A stretch of DNA of 47,980 nt from Candidatus Epulonipiscium sp. (GCA_012519385.1 JAAYQI010000114.1:1-47980); one strand, 5' to 3'. Counted from the stretch's first letter, positions 1 through 11,541 are shown. Numbers and translations: made by a program. Notes: generated from the sequence alone by a model not told the origin.

Positions 1-1
1 A

Positions 2-1737
2 GGACTTACATCCATCACTATCCCTGACTCTGTAACCACCATTGGTAATTACGCATTCTACAATTGCTCGGGGCTTACTTCCGTCACCTTCGGCAACTCC
101 GTAACGTCTATCGGAGAGAATGCATTTTACAACTGCACAAATCTTACGAATCTCTATTTTAAAGGTGATGCCCCAGAGATTAAAGCAAATGCTTTACCTA
201 ACACAAATATAATATTGCACTTTTCAAATGCAAAAAATTGGCCTATCAGCGGTGGTAAATACACCTGTAATGGTGTTTCCTATGACGTGGAAGCAAACGT
301 TCCTGTACTTTACTTCAACAGCAACGGCGGCACAGGTGTTACTCCTCAGGCTTTAATAGCCGGTGAAAAAGCCGTTAAGCCTCAAGACCCCACAAAAGAA
401 GGCTATACCTTTGCGGGCTGGTTTAAAGACGTAGAACTGGAAAACCAGTGGGATTTTGAAACCGATACCATGCCAGCGGACGACTTAACTCTCTACGCAA
501 AGTGGAGTACTAATGCCTATACAGTCACATTTAACAGCATGGGCGGAAGCACTATAGCCTCCCAGCAAGTAAACAAAGGGGCATATGCAGTCAAACCCGA
601 TGACCCAGTTAGGAAGGGTTATACCTTCATCGGTTGGTACAAAGACAGTAATCTCCAAACTGAGTTCCATTTTACTGAGTCCATAACAGACAATATCACC
701 CTTTATGCAAAATGGAAGGTTAAATCTTCATCTTCAGGCACATCTGGCGGCGGAAGTAACGATACCTCTCCTGCCCCAGTCGTAAGCCAGTTCCAAAGTG
801 GCGAGATTATTACCAACGCAATCCTTAACCAACTGGTGGCTGAAGGGAAGTCCTTAACCATAGAGGATAAAAGTGGAGCGAAGCTAGTGTTTGATACCGA
901 GGCATTAAAAGGCATCATCAGCCAGAGCACAGATTCATTAAAGTGGAAATCAAGGATGTTTCCAAGGAATATCAAGAAACCTATCCGGATAGAGCGGTGT
1001 TTTCCCTCAGCGTTTTCTCTGGCGGCAGCATCATCTCCAATTTTGGTGGAAAAGTCACTGTTTCCCTGCCCTACACGCTGAAAGAAGGAAAACGGGCAGG
1101 TGACGTCACCGTCTGGTACATGGCAAATGACGGCACTTTGACCGAAATTCCCTGTACCTACAACTCAGTGAAAAAGCTAGCAAACTTTACAGTTGCACAC
1201 TTTTCCCTCTATGTAGTAGGTGTAGTAGATGGCAAGCCTTGGGTGAACCCCTTCACCGACGTGAGCAAAAATGACTGGTTCTACAGTGCAGTGGAATATG
1301 CAAACCAAAACGGACTTTTTGCGGGTACCACTACCAATACCTTCTCGCCAAACCTCCCCATGACCCGTGCCATGCTTTGGACCGTGCTAGGACGTATGAA
1401 CGGACAAAATCTTTCTGGTGAAGATGTATTTGATGTTGCTCGTATCTGGGCTATAAATGCTGGCATTACAGATGGCACTAACCCTAGCAAAGATGTTACC
1501 CGTGAACAGATGGTCACAATCCTGTGGCGGTATGCAGGTTCTCCCAAGACCGACGGCGATTTGAGCAATTTTTCCGATGCAGGCAGTGTATCCAGCTATG
1601 CGATAGACGCTATGGTCTGGGCAGTAGAAAACGGCATCCTTTATGGTTCTAATGGAGCCTTAATGCCTCAAGGCAACGGCACTCGTGCTCAGGCAGCCGC
1701 CATTTTGCAAAGATTTATGGAATCGACAGCCAAATAA
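2..1737 (+). pseudogene. LRR_5 (BspA-like) / InlB B-repeat (Flg_new) / SLH-domain surface protein, 5'-truncated by window edge and interrupted by a frameshift near 940
   Basis: Frame 2 reads [25 protein letters not shown]... (LRR_5), then two repeats ([14 protein letters not shown]...[10 protein letters not shown]...LTLYAKW and [11 protein letters not shown]...[10 protein letters not shown]...LYAKW), then an S/G-rich linker. Frame 1 continues from about 943 with a beta domain and SLH repeats (FTDVSKNDWFYSAVEYANQNGLFAGTTTNTFSPNLPMTRAM..., ..DGTNPSKDVTREQMVTILWRYAG...). Confidence 0.8.
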
Positions 1738-1747
1738 ACACAGCTAC

Positions 1748-1793
1748 AAAAAAGCATTAGAGGGAACCAAATTGATTCCCTCCAATGCTTTTT
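1748..1793. terminator. Bidirectional intrinsic terminator between convergent SLH genes
   Basis: aaaaagcattagagggaa-ccaaattga-ttccctccaatgcttttt inverted repeat with A/T tracts on both sides. Confidence 0.75.
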
Positions 1794-1821
1794 ATTTTTA
1801 CACCTGCAATTTGAAATTTTA

Positions 1822-4800
1822 TTATTCTACCGCAGTATCACTGGAAGCCTCCAGTTCAACAAAGCGGCGTAGTACTGATGACACCTCTGCACGGGTAGCT
1901 GTACCCTGTGGGTCAAAAAGGTTATTATTTCTGCCGCTGATAATGCCTGCCATCTGCACCTGTTTTACGTCCTCTTTAGCATAAGCACTGATTTTAGTGC
2001 TGTCACCAAAGGTGTTTTCCTCATGAACTTTTGGCAAGGTTAATTCCACTGCTTTAGCATAACTTTGCAGTATAACTGCCATCTGCTCACGAGTTATGCT
2101 TTTATCTGGAGCAAATTTTCCATCACCGATGCCCATTACAATGTTATTTTTATTTGCCCACTCAACGTAGCCCATATAGTAGGCGTCAGATTTTACATCG
2201 GTAAAGCTTGATTGCGTATAAGTGCTTACATCGGCATTTGCAAGTCTACCAAGTGCGGTAACAAACATTCCCCTTGTCATGGAAAGGTCAGGGCTAAAGT
2301 TGGTTGCGGAGGTTCCACTAAATATCCCCCGATTTGCAACAAAAGCAATGTCATCCTTTGCCCAATGGTCACTGATGTCGATGAAACTAGGTGCATCCTG
2401 CTTGTAACCCACACCATAGATAGAGAAATGATTGGTGGAAAAGCTCAGTTCTCCTTTGGAACTGTCATAAACAGAATCTAGCCACTGCAAATTGCCTTTT
2501 TCATCCACATATACCGCCTGTATATTCTCAGGGTTTTCATTGGCACCAAGGGTATAGGCAACAGTAACGGATACACTGCCTGCGCCAAAGTTTTGTACCG
2601 CTTTGCCGTTATCGCAGTCTGCTTTAAAGTTAAACACTGGTCGGTCGCCGATAGCATCCTTAGCGTTACCAGTAAGAGTATCCTTATTCACACGGTTGAT
2701 GTTGAGACTTACGTTCCCTCCCGCCTGAAGATTCATTTCCTTTAATGCCGCTATATCCATACTTATGGCAATGTCAGAGCCACCTACCGTAATGGTAAGA
2801 ACGGATACTCCCTTCCCTATGAGGGTATCCTGCACTTCCTTTGACAATTTTACCGAAAGGTTATCTACAGGCTTGCCATCTGTATTAATATCTAGTATGA
2901 GGGTAATACCATTTTGCTGGGTGCCATTTTTTCCTGCCTCTTTCATTGCTTTATCAATAGCATCGAACACCGTTTTGTTTGCAATATCGGCTACGACATT
3001 ACCGTTATTATCCACCGTACCTTGGATATTCACGCTCTGCTGTGTAGGGGCATTGGATGCCTTTGGAGAAGAAGCAACCCCACCACCAGCGCTACTATTG
3101 CTCTCAGAAGAACTGTCATTACCGCCAGAGGAGCTACTGCTGCTAGAAGGCCGTTTTACAGTTACGGTAGCCATATCGCTACCGATACCATCGGTACCAT
3201 CTGTATCGAACATACAAAAATACTGATATGTCCCTAGGGTTAGATTTGCGGGGATGGTAAATGTACTGCTTGTTGCACCTGGTATACGCTCCGCGTTATC
3301 ACTACCGATACCGCCTAAAGCACGATGCCATTGATAGCGAACAGGCTTACCATTGTTTGAGATAGCTTTCGCTTCCAAAGTTTCATGAATTCTGCCCTGT
3401 GTTACAGTTATATCCTGAGGGTGCTTTGTAATGGTAATAGTTGGAGTTGTATCTTCCGCTGTAGTTGCCGTTATCATTTTATATGCCGCCATGCCCTCGT
3501 TATCGTCTAAGACGAGTATATTAAAGTAATAAGTGGTATTGGGTGACAGGTCATTGACAACATAGGTATTTATGTCATCAGAGCTGTTCAACGGTGGGTA
3601 CTTATACTTTAAGCATTCTATCACTGTGGAAATGTCTGGGCTTGTGGATTGAAACACAGCATATTGCAAACCGCCGCCTACCGTAGTTGTGGCTCTTTCC
3701 CAGTTAAGCGTCAGAGAGTTTCCTGTAATGTTATCCACCGTGATTGTTCCTGTATCGCCTGGTATTGGTGCAACATTCTCGCCAATGCCTGTAATTTTAC
3801 AAGCAATATCCACCGTGCCTTCCACAGAATTTATGGTATAGGTGCTTTCCGTTCCGCTGATTGCTTCCCCACCATGGGTGCCACTCCATTCGTATGTGTA
3901 GTTTTCTGCACCAAAACCCATAGCGGTAAATGTAACTCCAGTTCCTTCTTCAAGATAACCGCCAGAAGGTATATAATCAGGGTTTCCTATCCAAGGTCCT
4001 TGGGAGATGAAAACTCCTCCATCGGTTGTTGTTCCGTCCTTGACAGCGGAATAGTTAACTGTATAGTAATCCAGTGTGGCATCAACGGGTGCATAGGCTA
4101 CAGTAATAGTTACATCTGTGTAAGAATATCGGCCCTCACAGACTCTCCATGTGCCTTTTCCTACTGACACTGTTCTGGTTTCACCCGTTCCTGTCATTAG
4201 GACTTGCGTGGTTTCGCTCCCCTTTTTAAGTTCCAAATAATATGCTCTCTCTTGAGAGGTAAATGGAGCACCATCCTTGCGAATATTTAACGTAACAGGG
4301 TAAGTTTGGTTCAGTGGTTCTATTGTCACAGTGGCTATCTCGCTAGTGGTGGTAGCGGTTTTATTTGTAGTAGCTTTGTCGTTGGTACTTGTAACTACAC
4401 AATAATAGTAGCTTGTGCCCACCGTATCAGTGGATGGCGTACACCCATTTACAGACGCCGAGCCAGAGATTGGTGTTCCGCCATCTGTGCTTTCTGTTGT
4501 ATTTTTGTACCACTGGTAGGAAAGGCTACCGCCATCTGTGCTACTTGCCAACACCAACAAATCCCTGGGCGTCTCGTTTTGCTCATAGGTTGCGCTGGTG
4601 GGATGTTCGTAGATGTTTGGCGGTTCAGCATCGGTCGGCGCTATATATGCTGGTACTTCGAAGCAGTATAGCTCGCTCTTTACACCTGCATCGTTTTCAA
4701 TTTGAAGATATAAATCAAGAATATCATACGCAGAGATATCAGTATTTACTGGGGTAACATTGTATTCTTGGATACTCATCATGTCATGGTTTAACCAAAG

Positions 4801-5049
4801 GTCAGTCGGTGCAAGTGAGCCTTGTTTCTTAATTACATATCCAAACTTTCCAGTGGTGCTTGGGGTAAAGTAAAAATTGACTGTTTGCTCTCCGACGCGC
4901 TCAGCCCGAAAGCCTGTTACAAAAGGTTCCTCTCCCGACTCATCAGCAAGCACCATTGTAGGCAACATGGTAAATATCATGCAAAAAGCTAAAAAAAGAC
5001 TGCCAATCCTTTCCCATAATCTTTTCATTTCCTCATTCCTCCTCATCAT
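1822..5049 (-). CDS. Secreted SLH-domain protein with Ig-like/Fn3-like modules
   Basis: Signal peptide (MKRLWERIGSLFLAFCMIFTMLPTMVLADE; start probably at 5028), Ig-like segments (LSYQWYKNTTESTDGG...), Ser-rich linker, C-terminal SLH repeats (FIDISDHWAKDDIAFVANRGIFSG..., FTDVKSDAYYMGYVEWANKNNIVMG...). Confidence 0.85.
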   Translation of the reverse strand: MMRRNEEMKRLWERIGSLFLAFCMIFTMLPTMVLADESGEEPFVTGFRAERVGEQTVNFYFTPSTTGKFGYVIKKQGSLAPTDLWLNHDMMSIQEYNVTPVNTDISAYDILDLYLQIENDAGVKSELYCFEVPAYIAPTDAEPPNIYEHPTSATYEQNETPRDLLVLASSTDGGSLSYQWYKNTTESTDGGTPISGSASVNGCTPSTDTVGTSYYYCVVTSTNDKATTNKTATTTSEIATVTIEPLNQTYPVTLNIRKDGAPFTSQERAYYLELKKGSETTQVLMTGTGETRTVSVGKGTWRVCEGRYSYTDVTITVAYAPVDATLDYYTVNYSAVKDGTTTDGGVFISQGPWIGNPDYIPSGGYLEEGTGVTFTAMGFGAENYTYEWSGTHGGEAISGTESTYTINSVEGTVDIACKITGIGENVAPIPGDTGTITVDNITGNSLTLNWERATTTVGGGLQYAVFQSTSPDISTVIECLKYKYPPLNSSDDINTYVVNDLSPNTTYYFNILVLDDNEGMAAYKMITATTAEDTTPTITITKHPQDITVTQGRIHETLEAKAISNNGKPVRYQWHRALGGIGSDNAERIPGATSSTFTIPANLTLGTYQYFCMFDTDGTDGIGSDMATVTVKRPSSSSSSSGGNDSSSESNSSAGGGVASSPKASNAPTQQSVNIQGTVDNNGNVVADIANKTVFDAIDKAMKEAGKNGTQQNGITLILDINTDGKPVDNLSVKLSKEVQDTLIGKGVSVLTITVGGSDIAISMDIAALKEMNLQAGGNVSLNINRVNKDTLTGNAKDAIGDRPVFNFKADCDNGKAVQNFGAGSVSVTVAYTLGANENPENIQAVYVDEKGNLQWLDSVYDSSKGELSFSTNHFSIYGVGYKQDAPSFIDISDHWAKDDIAFVANRGIFSGTSATNFSPDLSMTRGMFVTALGRLANADVSTYTQSSFTDVKSDAYYMGYVEWANKNNIVMGIGDGKFAPDKSITREQMAVILQSYAKAVELTLPKVHEENTFGDSTKISAYAKEDVKQVQMAGIISGRNNNLFDPQGTATRAEVSSVLRRFVELEASSDTAVE

Positions 5050-5283
5050 TATTTTGGCTTTGTATTACTCACCAGAGGATAGAAGCATCCCTAAGACCTC
5101 CTCTAGCATAATGAATCCCCCGCCAGTCCAGCAGATTGACCTGCTATTGGTATATGGTTTGCAAAGTTGCCGCTATCAATCAGAGTGGCAAAGTCAGATT
5201 CCATTTCCATAAGCCACTCCCCTTCCACACACATCATAAAGGGCAAAACGTATTCCTAATTTTACCATACCCAAAAATCAAAA

Positions 5284-5317
5284 GTGGCGAGAGTAACAAA
5301 ATTGTTACTCTCGCCAC
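5284..5317. repeat. Long perfect inverted repeat (hairpin)
   Basis: gtggcgagagtaacaa-aa-ttgttactctcgccac, about 16-bp perfect arms. Confidence 0.8.
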
Positions 5318-5494
5318 AAATATCTTTTTAAAATCGCTGTTCTTCTTTCTCAAAACAGTGTTTTTCTATTGCATAAAACTATGTTTCATGTGAGCCTGTA
5401 AGCCCTATTGTAGGAAAAGGCTCTGCTACCTTCGCCATAGTATTTAAGCCTTCCTTGTAGGGACTAAAACGGCTGAAGTAACCATAACTGGCAA

Positions 5495-5814
5495 AGATGC
5501 AGTAATTTGATACTGCTCGTAACTGGGCTATAGACACTGGTATCACAGACGGTACAAACCCTAGCAAAGATGTTACCCGTAAACAGATGGCCGCAATCCT
5601 GTGGCGATATGCAGGTTCTCCCAAGACCGACAGTGATTTAAGCAAGTTCTCCGATGTAGGCAATGTATCCAGCTATGCTGTAGACCCTATGGTTTGGGCG
5701 GTGGAAAAAGGCATTCTCCATGGCTCTAATGGTGCTTTGATGCCTCAGGATAGTGCCACCCGTGCTCAGGTAGCTGCCATTTTGCAAAGATTTATGGAAT
5801 TGACTGAACAATAA
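5495..5814 (+). pseudogene. Decayed SLH-domain gene fragment, near-duplicate of the 3' end of the first SLH gene
   Basis: FDTARNWAIDTGITDGTNPSKDVTRKQMAAILWRYAGSPKTDSDLSKFSDVGNVSSYAVDPMVWAVEKGILHGSNGALMPQDSATRAQVAAILQRFMELTEQ matches 1430-1737; no intact start, stops in frame upstream. Confidence 0.75.
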
Positions 5815-5820
5815 ACATAA

Positions 5821-5856
5821 AAAAAGGAGTGTTTCTCTTGAAGCACTCCTTTTTTT
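5821..5856. terminator. Intrinsic terminator
   Basis: aaaaaggagtg-tttctcttgaag-cactccttttttt. Confidence 0.75.
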
Positions 5857-5945
5857 ATAGTTTTAGCACGTATACCAAAACCAATATAATTGATAAAAGA
5901 AAATTGTTTTGTTTACACAAGGCGAGAAATTCGGCTACTCTCCGA

Positions 5946-7655
5946 TTAAGGAAGGTTGAACTTTTGTACCATTTCCTCCAAAACGGTAGCTTGTGCGCTC
6001 ATTTCTTCTGCCGAAGCTGCGCTTTCTTCTGCAAGAGCACTGTTAGACTGTATAACGGAAGCAATCTGATCGACTCTCATATTAATCTCGTCAATTGAGT
6101 TTCTTTGTAATTGAGATGCTTCATTTACCAGTTGTATGCTTCTTGCATTTTCGGCAGATATCAGTGACATTTCTCTGAGTTTTTCTTCTGCCTTCCGCAT
6201 GGTTTGACTTCCCAGTTTCACACTGCGTTCACTGTTTTCAATCATATGAACTGTTTCTCTTGCGGCTTCCGCACTCTTTTGTGCCAAATTCCGCACTTCA
6301 TCTGCCACAACTGCAAAACCTTTGCCCTGCTGTCCAGCACGAGCTGCTTCCACAGCCGCATTCAGTGCCAGAATATTGGTACGAAAAGCAATATCGTCTA
6401 TTACCTTTATAATATTGGAGATTTCTCGGCTATCCCTCTCGATGGAGGTCATAGCTTCGCTCAGCTGATTTATTTGCTCAACGCTTTGTTCAATCAACTC
6501 ACTGGCTTTTGCCACTTGTTCCAAAGCTTTTGCCGTCGCCTCCGTATTTTCCTTCGCCTGATGATGGACATCAGATATGGAAGATGAAAATTGTTCCAAT
6601 GTAGTAGCTTGCTCTGAAGCACCTGTGGCCAAGGATTGAGCAGTACTTGCCACCTGAGATGCACCACACGCTACCTGTTGTGAAGAGTTTTGAATTCCTG
6701 AAATCAAACTAATATTGTTATCCAATATGAGCTTAATGGCTCGGTTAAGCTCGTCCTTTGGACTTCTCGGAGCAATGTCAACCGTATAATCGCAATCAGC
6801 AATCCGAGTGAGAACTTCCACTTGATGCCTAGTGCTTTCGGCCATTTTATTAAAAGCTTGTATTAACTGTCCAATTTCATCGAGATAGGTTGACTTAACA
6901 TTGATGTCCATGTCACCAACCGCAATTTGATTGGATGCTACTGCCAATTCATCAATGGGTCGGCCGATTTTTCTGTTTATATACCGTACTATAACAAAAC
7001 CCGATAACAAAGACGTGATAAGTGCTGCACCAAGCAGCTTTAATCCAAACAACAATACTGCCTTCATTACTGTACTGAGAGAAATATCGACACCAACGAC
7101 ACCCACAACCTGTCCTTTGGAATTCGTAACAGGTGCAAATCCCGAAACCATCTTGCCGTATTCACCGCTTTGGTATATTTCGGAGATACTCGGCTCACCA
7201 GTTTCTAAGGTGACGAAAGCTTTTTCACTGTAGGTTCCTGCCGGCTCAACTTCTCCGAATTTACCGATATCCTTAATATCCTCTGTTGGTGTTTGTCCCT
7301 CTGCAACATATTTAATCTTTCCGTCAACACCATTGTTAAGCCCGTACAAGTATCTGCTGTCTGTTTGCGTTTTTATTTCATCAAAAAGTGCCTTTAATTC
7401 GTCGTAATATTCGTCTTCGATTGAAGATTGCGCCAATTTTTCGTATTTATCTCCGTCTATGCCAGCAGCTGTGCTTAATGCAATTTTCTGTGCTAAATTT
7501 GCATTGGCTGCAACTACACTTCTGTCATAAAAGAAAAGGCCAAGTGCACCAATAATAAGAGCCGAAGCAAGTAGCAATGTCAACATAGAAAAAGTCAGGG
7601 TAAGCGCGAGTGATGATTTTATCTTATACATAGTATTATGTATCATAATTATCAA
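5946..7655 (-). CDS. Methyl-accepting chemotaxis protein (TM, extracytoplasmic sensor, HAMP, MCP signalling domain)
   Basis: Hairpin motif [51 protein letters not shown]-like segment after second TM. Confidence 0.95.
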   Translation of the reverse strand: MIIMIHNTMYKIKSSLALTLTFSMLTLLLASALIIGALGLFFYDRSVVAANANLAQKIALSTAAGIDGDKYEKLAQSSIEDEYYDELKALFDEIKTQTDSRYLYGLNNGVDGKIKYVAEGQTPTEDIKDIGKFGEVEPAGTYSEKAFVTLETGEPSISEIYQSGEYGKMVSGFAPVTNSKGQVVGVVGVDISLSTVMKAVLLFGLKLLGAALITSLLSGFVIVRYINRKIGRPIDELAVASNQIAVGDMDINVKSTYLDEIGQLIQAFNKMAESTRHQVEVLTRIADCDYTVDIAPRSPKDELNRAIKLILDNNISLISGIQNSSQQVACGASQVASTAQSLATGASEQATTLEQFSSSISDVHHQAKENTEATAKALEQVAKASELIEQSVEQINQLSEAMTSIERDSREISNIIKVIDDIAFRTNILALNAAVEAARAGQQGKGFAVVADEVRNLAQKSAEAARETVHMIENSERSVKLGSQTMRKAEEKLREMSLISAENARSIQLVNEASQLQRNSIDEINMRVDQIASVIQSNSALAEESAASAEEMSAQATVLEEMVQKFNLP

Positions 7656-8066
7656 ACCCTCCCTTCAAGTACAGTAATTAATAAATTTACTATGAATAGT
7701 ATACTACAGAGATTGTTCTAAAGAAAGATTGTTCTACATATTTTTTCATTTTTTGGAAATTCTAACAAAAAACACAAAAATATGATGACTATTTGCTGCA
7801 CAAAAGGAGTAAAAACTGTAGAATAATAACAACTAAATCGAAAGTGCAAACATATTAGCCAAAACGTTTATGAGTAAAATTAATGTCATAAAACAGATAT
7901 GAGGCAGTTTTAAAGGAATACACCAAATTAGACATACGTGATGAAATAAAAAATGAATTAATAAAGAAGATTATAGACAAAATAATGCATATGCGTCTCG
8001 GCTAAACGGGACGATAATTTAAATCAGAAGTTAAATTAAAAAATCAAACAGAAAGGCGGTGTCCCT

Positions 8067-10094
8067 ATGACAAATCAAGCAAAAGTACCCAATAGATTGA
8101 TTTCTGAAAAATCCCCCTACCTCTTACAGCACGCATACAATCCTGTAAACTGGTATCCTTGGGGAGAGGAAGCCTTTACTAAGGCGAAACAAGAAAATAA
8201 GCCTGTTTTTCTTTCTATCGGTTATTCCACCTGTCACTGGTGTCATGTGATGGAAAAGGAATCTTTTGTGGATAAAGAAGTAGCCGAGCTATTAAACCAA
8301 AACTTTATTTCCATTAAAGTAGATAGAGAAGAACGACCCGATGTAGATTCTATTTATATGTCTGTATGTCAGGCATTAACAGGTTCTGGGGGCTGGCCTT
8401 TGACCATTTTGATGACGCCAAGCAAGATGCCCTTTTATGCCGCTACCTATCTGCCAAAATATCAGCGGTATGGTACGGTTGGGCTTCTTTCCTTATTGGC
8501 AGAAGTCACCTCTCTCTGGAAAACCGACCAAAACCAGCTTTTGGCTTCTGGCGAAAAAATTTCAGAGCAAATCAAAAAACATTTGGAAGCCTACGAGTCC
8601 CCCTGCCAACCCAATAAGGCTATGTTTTACTTGGCATGGGAGGAATATCGCCGTAGTTTTGATGAGACCTATGGCGGCTTTGGCACAGCACCAAAATTTC
8701 CTGCTCCTCATAATCTTCTGTTTCTGCTACAATATGCTGCCTTAGAGGAGGAAAAAGATGCCCTCTCCATGGTAGAAAAAACTCTGGTACAAATGTATCG
8801 AGGAGGCATATTTGACCATATCGGCGGCGGATTTTCCCGTTATTCCACAGACCAAAAATGGCTTGTACCTCATTTTGAAAAAATGCTCTATGACAATGCC
8901 CTTTTGGCTATGACGTATTTGGAGGCGTATCGTACTACAAAAAATAGCCTTTACAGCCATGTGGCTGAAAAAACACTGCAATATATCCAAAAAGAGCTGA
9001 CCCATGCTGATGGCGGATTTTATTGCAGCCAAGATGCCGACAGCGAAGGGGTAGAAGGAAAATATTATGTTTTTACCCCAAAAGAAATAGAAGCGGTATT
9101 GGGTAAACAAGAAAGCCTCTCCTTCTGCCAGTGGTTTGGCATCACTTCAGAAGGTAATTTTGAAGGAAAAAACATCCCAAACCTATTAGAAAACCAAGAG
9201 TATAGCCACACTCCTTCTTCCATTACAGCTTTATGCCAAAAGCTATATGATTATCGTAAAACACGTACAAAATTGCATACCGATGATAAAATTCTCACCT
9301 CTTGGAATGGCTTAGCAATTACCGCCTTTGCCGATGCCTACCGTATTTTGGGGAAAGAAGAATATCTCACCATAGCAAAAAATGCAGTACAATTTATAGA
9401 AACTCATTTGCAAAACCCTGACGGAACCTTATTTATCCGCTGGCGAGAAGGAAATCGGGCACATCAAGGACAGCTTGACGATTATTCCTTTTATACCAAT
9501 GCACTACTGGGGCTTTATGAGGCTTGTTTTGAAGTTTCCTATTTGCAGAAGGCGATTGCTATGGCACAGCATATGATTTCTCTATTTTTTGACCAAGATT
9601 TAGGAGGGTTTTACCTTTATTCCAAAGAGGGAGAACAGCTTCTTAGCCGTCCCAAGGAGTTATATGATGGAGCCATGCCTTCTGGAAACTCCGTAGCGGC
9701 ACAGGTGCTGATTCGTCTGGCACAGCTAACAGGAGAACCCGTATGGCAAGAATATTCCGATAAGCACCTTGCTTTTTTAGCGGGAAATATCGGTCAATAC
9801 CCTACTGCTCACAGCTTTGCTTTATTGGCTATGACACAGGCTCTCTATCCTTCTGAGCAGCTTCTTTGCACCTGTTCTGGGCAAATACCAGTAAAGGAAC
9901 TGCATCATTATGTCGGCCAAGTAAAGCTACCCCTTACCATATTGGTAAAAACAGCACAAAACCAAGCAGTGCTGGAAGAAGCTGCACCCTTTGCAAAAAA
10001 TTATCCCCTCCCTCAAGAGGGAAACGCATATTATCTGTGCCAAGGAAATACTTGCTCGGCACCTGTCACAGATTTGAATGCACTGTTATCTTAA
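8067..10094 (+). CDS. DUF255 / YyaL-SPATA20 family thioredoxin-domain protein
   Basis: N-terminal [27 protein letters not shown] and [14 protein letters not shown]; ggcggt RBS region upstream. Confidence 0.93.
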   Translation: MTNQAKVPNRLISEKSPYLLQHAYNPVNWYPWGEEAFTKAKQENKPVFLSIGYSTCHWCHVMEKESFVDKEVAELLNQNFISIKVDREERPDVDSIYMSVCQALTGSGGWPLTILMTPSKMPFYAATYLPKYQRYGTVGLLSLLAEVTSLWKTDQNQLLASGEKISEQIKKHLEAYESPCQPNKAMFYLAWEEYRRSFDETYGGFGTAPKFPAPHNLLFLLQYAALEEEKDALSMVEKTLVQMYRGGIFDHIGGGFSRYSTDQKWLVPHFEKMLYDNALLAMTYLEAYRTTKNSLYSHVAEKTLQYIQKELTHADGGFYCSQDADSEGVEGKYYVFTPKEIEAVLGKQESLSFCQWFGITSEGNFEGKNIPNLLENQEYSHTPSSITALCQKLYDYRKTRTKLHTDDKILTSWNGLAITAFADAYRILGKEEYLTIAKNAVQFIETHLQNPDGTLFIRWREGNRAHQGQLDDYSFYTNALLGLYEACFEVSYLQKAIAMAQHMISLFFDQDLGGFYLYSKEGEQLLSRPKELYDGAMPSGNSVAAQVLIRLAQLTGEPVWQEYSDKHLAFLAGNIGQYPTAHSFALLAMTQALYPSEQLLCTCSGQIPVKELHHYVGQVKLPLTILVKTAQNQAVLEEAAPFAKNYPLPQEGNAYYLCQGNTCSAPVTDLNALLS

Positions 10095-10145
10095 TAAAAA
10101 AAGAAGTCCAAGTTCTTCCTTTCTGGAAAAATCGGACTTCTTTTT
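10095..10145. terminator. Bidirectional intrinsic terminator
   Basis: aaaaaaagaagtcc...ggacttctttttatt. Confidence 0.7.
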
Positions 10146-10156
10146 ATTATCATTTC

Positions 10157-10321
10157 TTATTCTTTTACTTCTTCAAAATCTTCTTTGCCTACGCCACATA
10201 ATGGACATTCCCAACCATCTGGCAATTTTTCAAATGGTGTTCCTGGTGCAATGCCATTATCAGGGTCGCCGATTGCTGGGTCGTAAATGTAACCGCATAC
10301 TGTGCATTCATACTTTTTCAT
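10157..10321 (-). CDS. Rubredoxin (54 aa; not listed in the ORF track)
   Basis: Manual translation: [54 protein letters not shown], with the two CxxCG knuckles of rubredoxin. Confidence 0.97.
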   Translation of the reverse strand: MKKYECTVCGYIYDPAIGDPDNGIAPGTPFEKLPDGWECPLCGVGKEDFEEVKE

Positions 10322-10450
10322 ACGATATCCTCTCCTTCTGATTCAATAAATGTTACCCAAGCCTTCCAAAAAAGGAAGATGGGCATATTATGAAATTTAT
10401 ACTCTCCTTGAGGATATTACCCTATAAAACAGGGATTCATTCAAAGAAAA

Positions 10451-11290
10451 TTATAAATTGCAGTAACCGATAATTTCAAAATCTTCAGGAATTACAACAG
10501 AGCTTGCTGGTCTTGTTAACTTCCAGCTTAAGCTAAAGAGAGTGCTATCCACAATTGCCTGGAAGAACAGCATAATAATACCTGCTGCAATTTTTTCTTC
10601 ATAGGAAGAAAGTTCTTCTTTCTTAACAGCTAAAATAACATTACCGCCATCAATTAAGAATCTCCAAGGCTGTTTGTTCCATGCGGAAGGAGCAAGTCTT
10701 GCAAATGCAAATGCATCTAAGATACCTCTTTCTTCTAAAGTGGTATTATCTGCACCGTTGCCCCATGTATTCAGGTAAACAATTTCATCCAAGCCCATGC
10801 GGTATGCAGGGTTTAAAGTAGCCTTGCCAATTTTGGGCTTGTCTAACTCAAAACCAAGAGCAATCAAAGCAACTACTTCCTTGTCAGAAACAATGTTTAA
10901 TTTTTCTTTTACTGCTTTGCTGTCACTAAAGGTAACCCAACAGGAATCCACGCCGATTTCAGTTGCTTTTAAAATCAATTCTTGACCTACAAAGCCAGCA
11001 TTTTCGATGTAATGCTCCGCAACGTCGGAAAGTAAAATAATATACGCAGGTGCATCTATCATATGTCCTTTATAGCCTGCAATGCCATCTAAAGGAAGAT
11101 ATACTTCGTTGTTAGCCATAATTCTAACATCCAAAGCGATAGAAGACACTAACTTTTTGCAATCATTTGCATAATCCTTAATTGCTTTTAAATCTGCGTT
11201 TTTTACAGCGTCCTTTTTAAAATCTCTCACGGACTTTGTGTTCAAAATTAGAGTTTGATAATCCAAACCGAGCCCCTCCTCATAATCCAT
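10451..11290 (-). CDS. Nitroreductase family protein (TM1586-type)
   Basis: TKSVRDFKKDAV..., LARLAPSAWNKQPWRFLIDGGNVILAVKK. Confidence 0.8.
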   Translation of the reverse strand: MDYEEGLGLDYQTLILNTKSVRDFKKDAVKNADLKAIKDYANDCKKLVSSIALDVRIMANNEVYLPLDGIAGYKGHMIDAPAYIILLSDVAEHYIENAGFVGQELILKATEIGVDSCWVTFSDSKAVKEKLNIVSDKEVVALIALGFELDKPKIGKATLNPAYRMGLDEIVYLNTWGNGADNTTLEERGILDAFAFARLAPSAWNKQPWRFLIDGGNVILAVKKEELSSYEEKIAAGIIMLFFQAIVDSTLFSLSWKLTRPASSVVIPEDFEIIGYCNL

Positions 11291-11324
11291 AAATGATATT
11301 TATAAAATCCCTTTTATTACGAAA

Positions 11325-11535
11325 AACAGAGAATTAGAAATCGCTTTCTATACAGAATTTCTTTTCCTTTTTTCGCACTGCCCGTATCTTGCGTGGACAT
11401 TTATCATAAAAGCGAAGATAAACAGACAAACAAACGCAAGCCGCAAATTTTCATTTGGGACTTGTGTTTGGAAGCCACCCTTGCATAGTAAGGGTCAAGA
11501 ACTCCCGCAGGATTCTAGGTTCTCCGCTTCTAAAT
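11325..11535 (-). ncRNA. ssrS: Probable 6S RNA (SsrS)
   Basis: Minus-strand sequence ...AATCCTGCGGGAGTTCTTGACCCTTACTATGCAAGGGTGGCTTCCAAACACAAGTCCCAAATG...GCGGCTTGCG... resembles clostridial 6S RNAs from memory; no ORF; strong minus-strand promoter upstream; ends of the RNA are approximate. Confidence 0.55.
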
Positions 11536-11541
11536 AACATG

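Noticed and set aside
2765-3226. Plus-strand ORF of 153 aa opposite the SLH gene
   Set aside because: Antisense shadow of the 1822-5049 coding frame; composition and low-complexity runs reflect the Ser-rich linker on the other strand.
5379-5663. Minus-strand ORF of 94 aa over the SLH remnant
   Set aside because: Antisense to the decayed SLH fragment; the segment FSPYKEGLNTMAKVAEPFPTIGL faintly recalls WG-repeat proteins but is too short to support a call.
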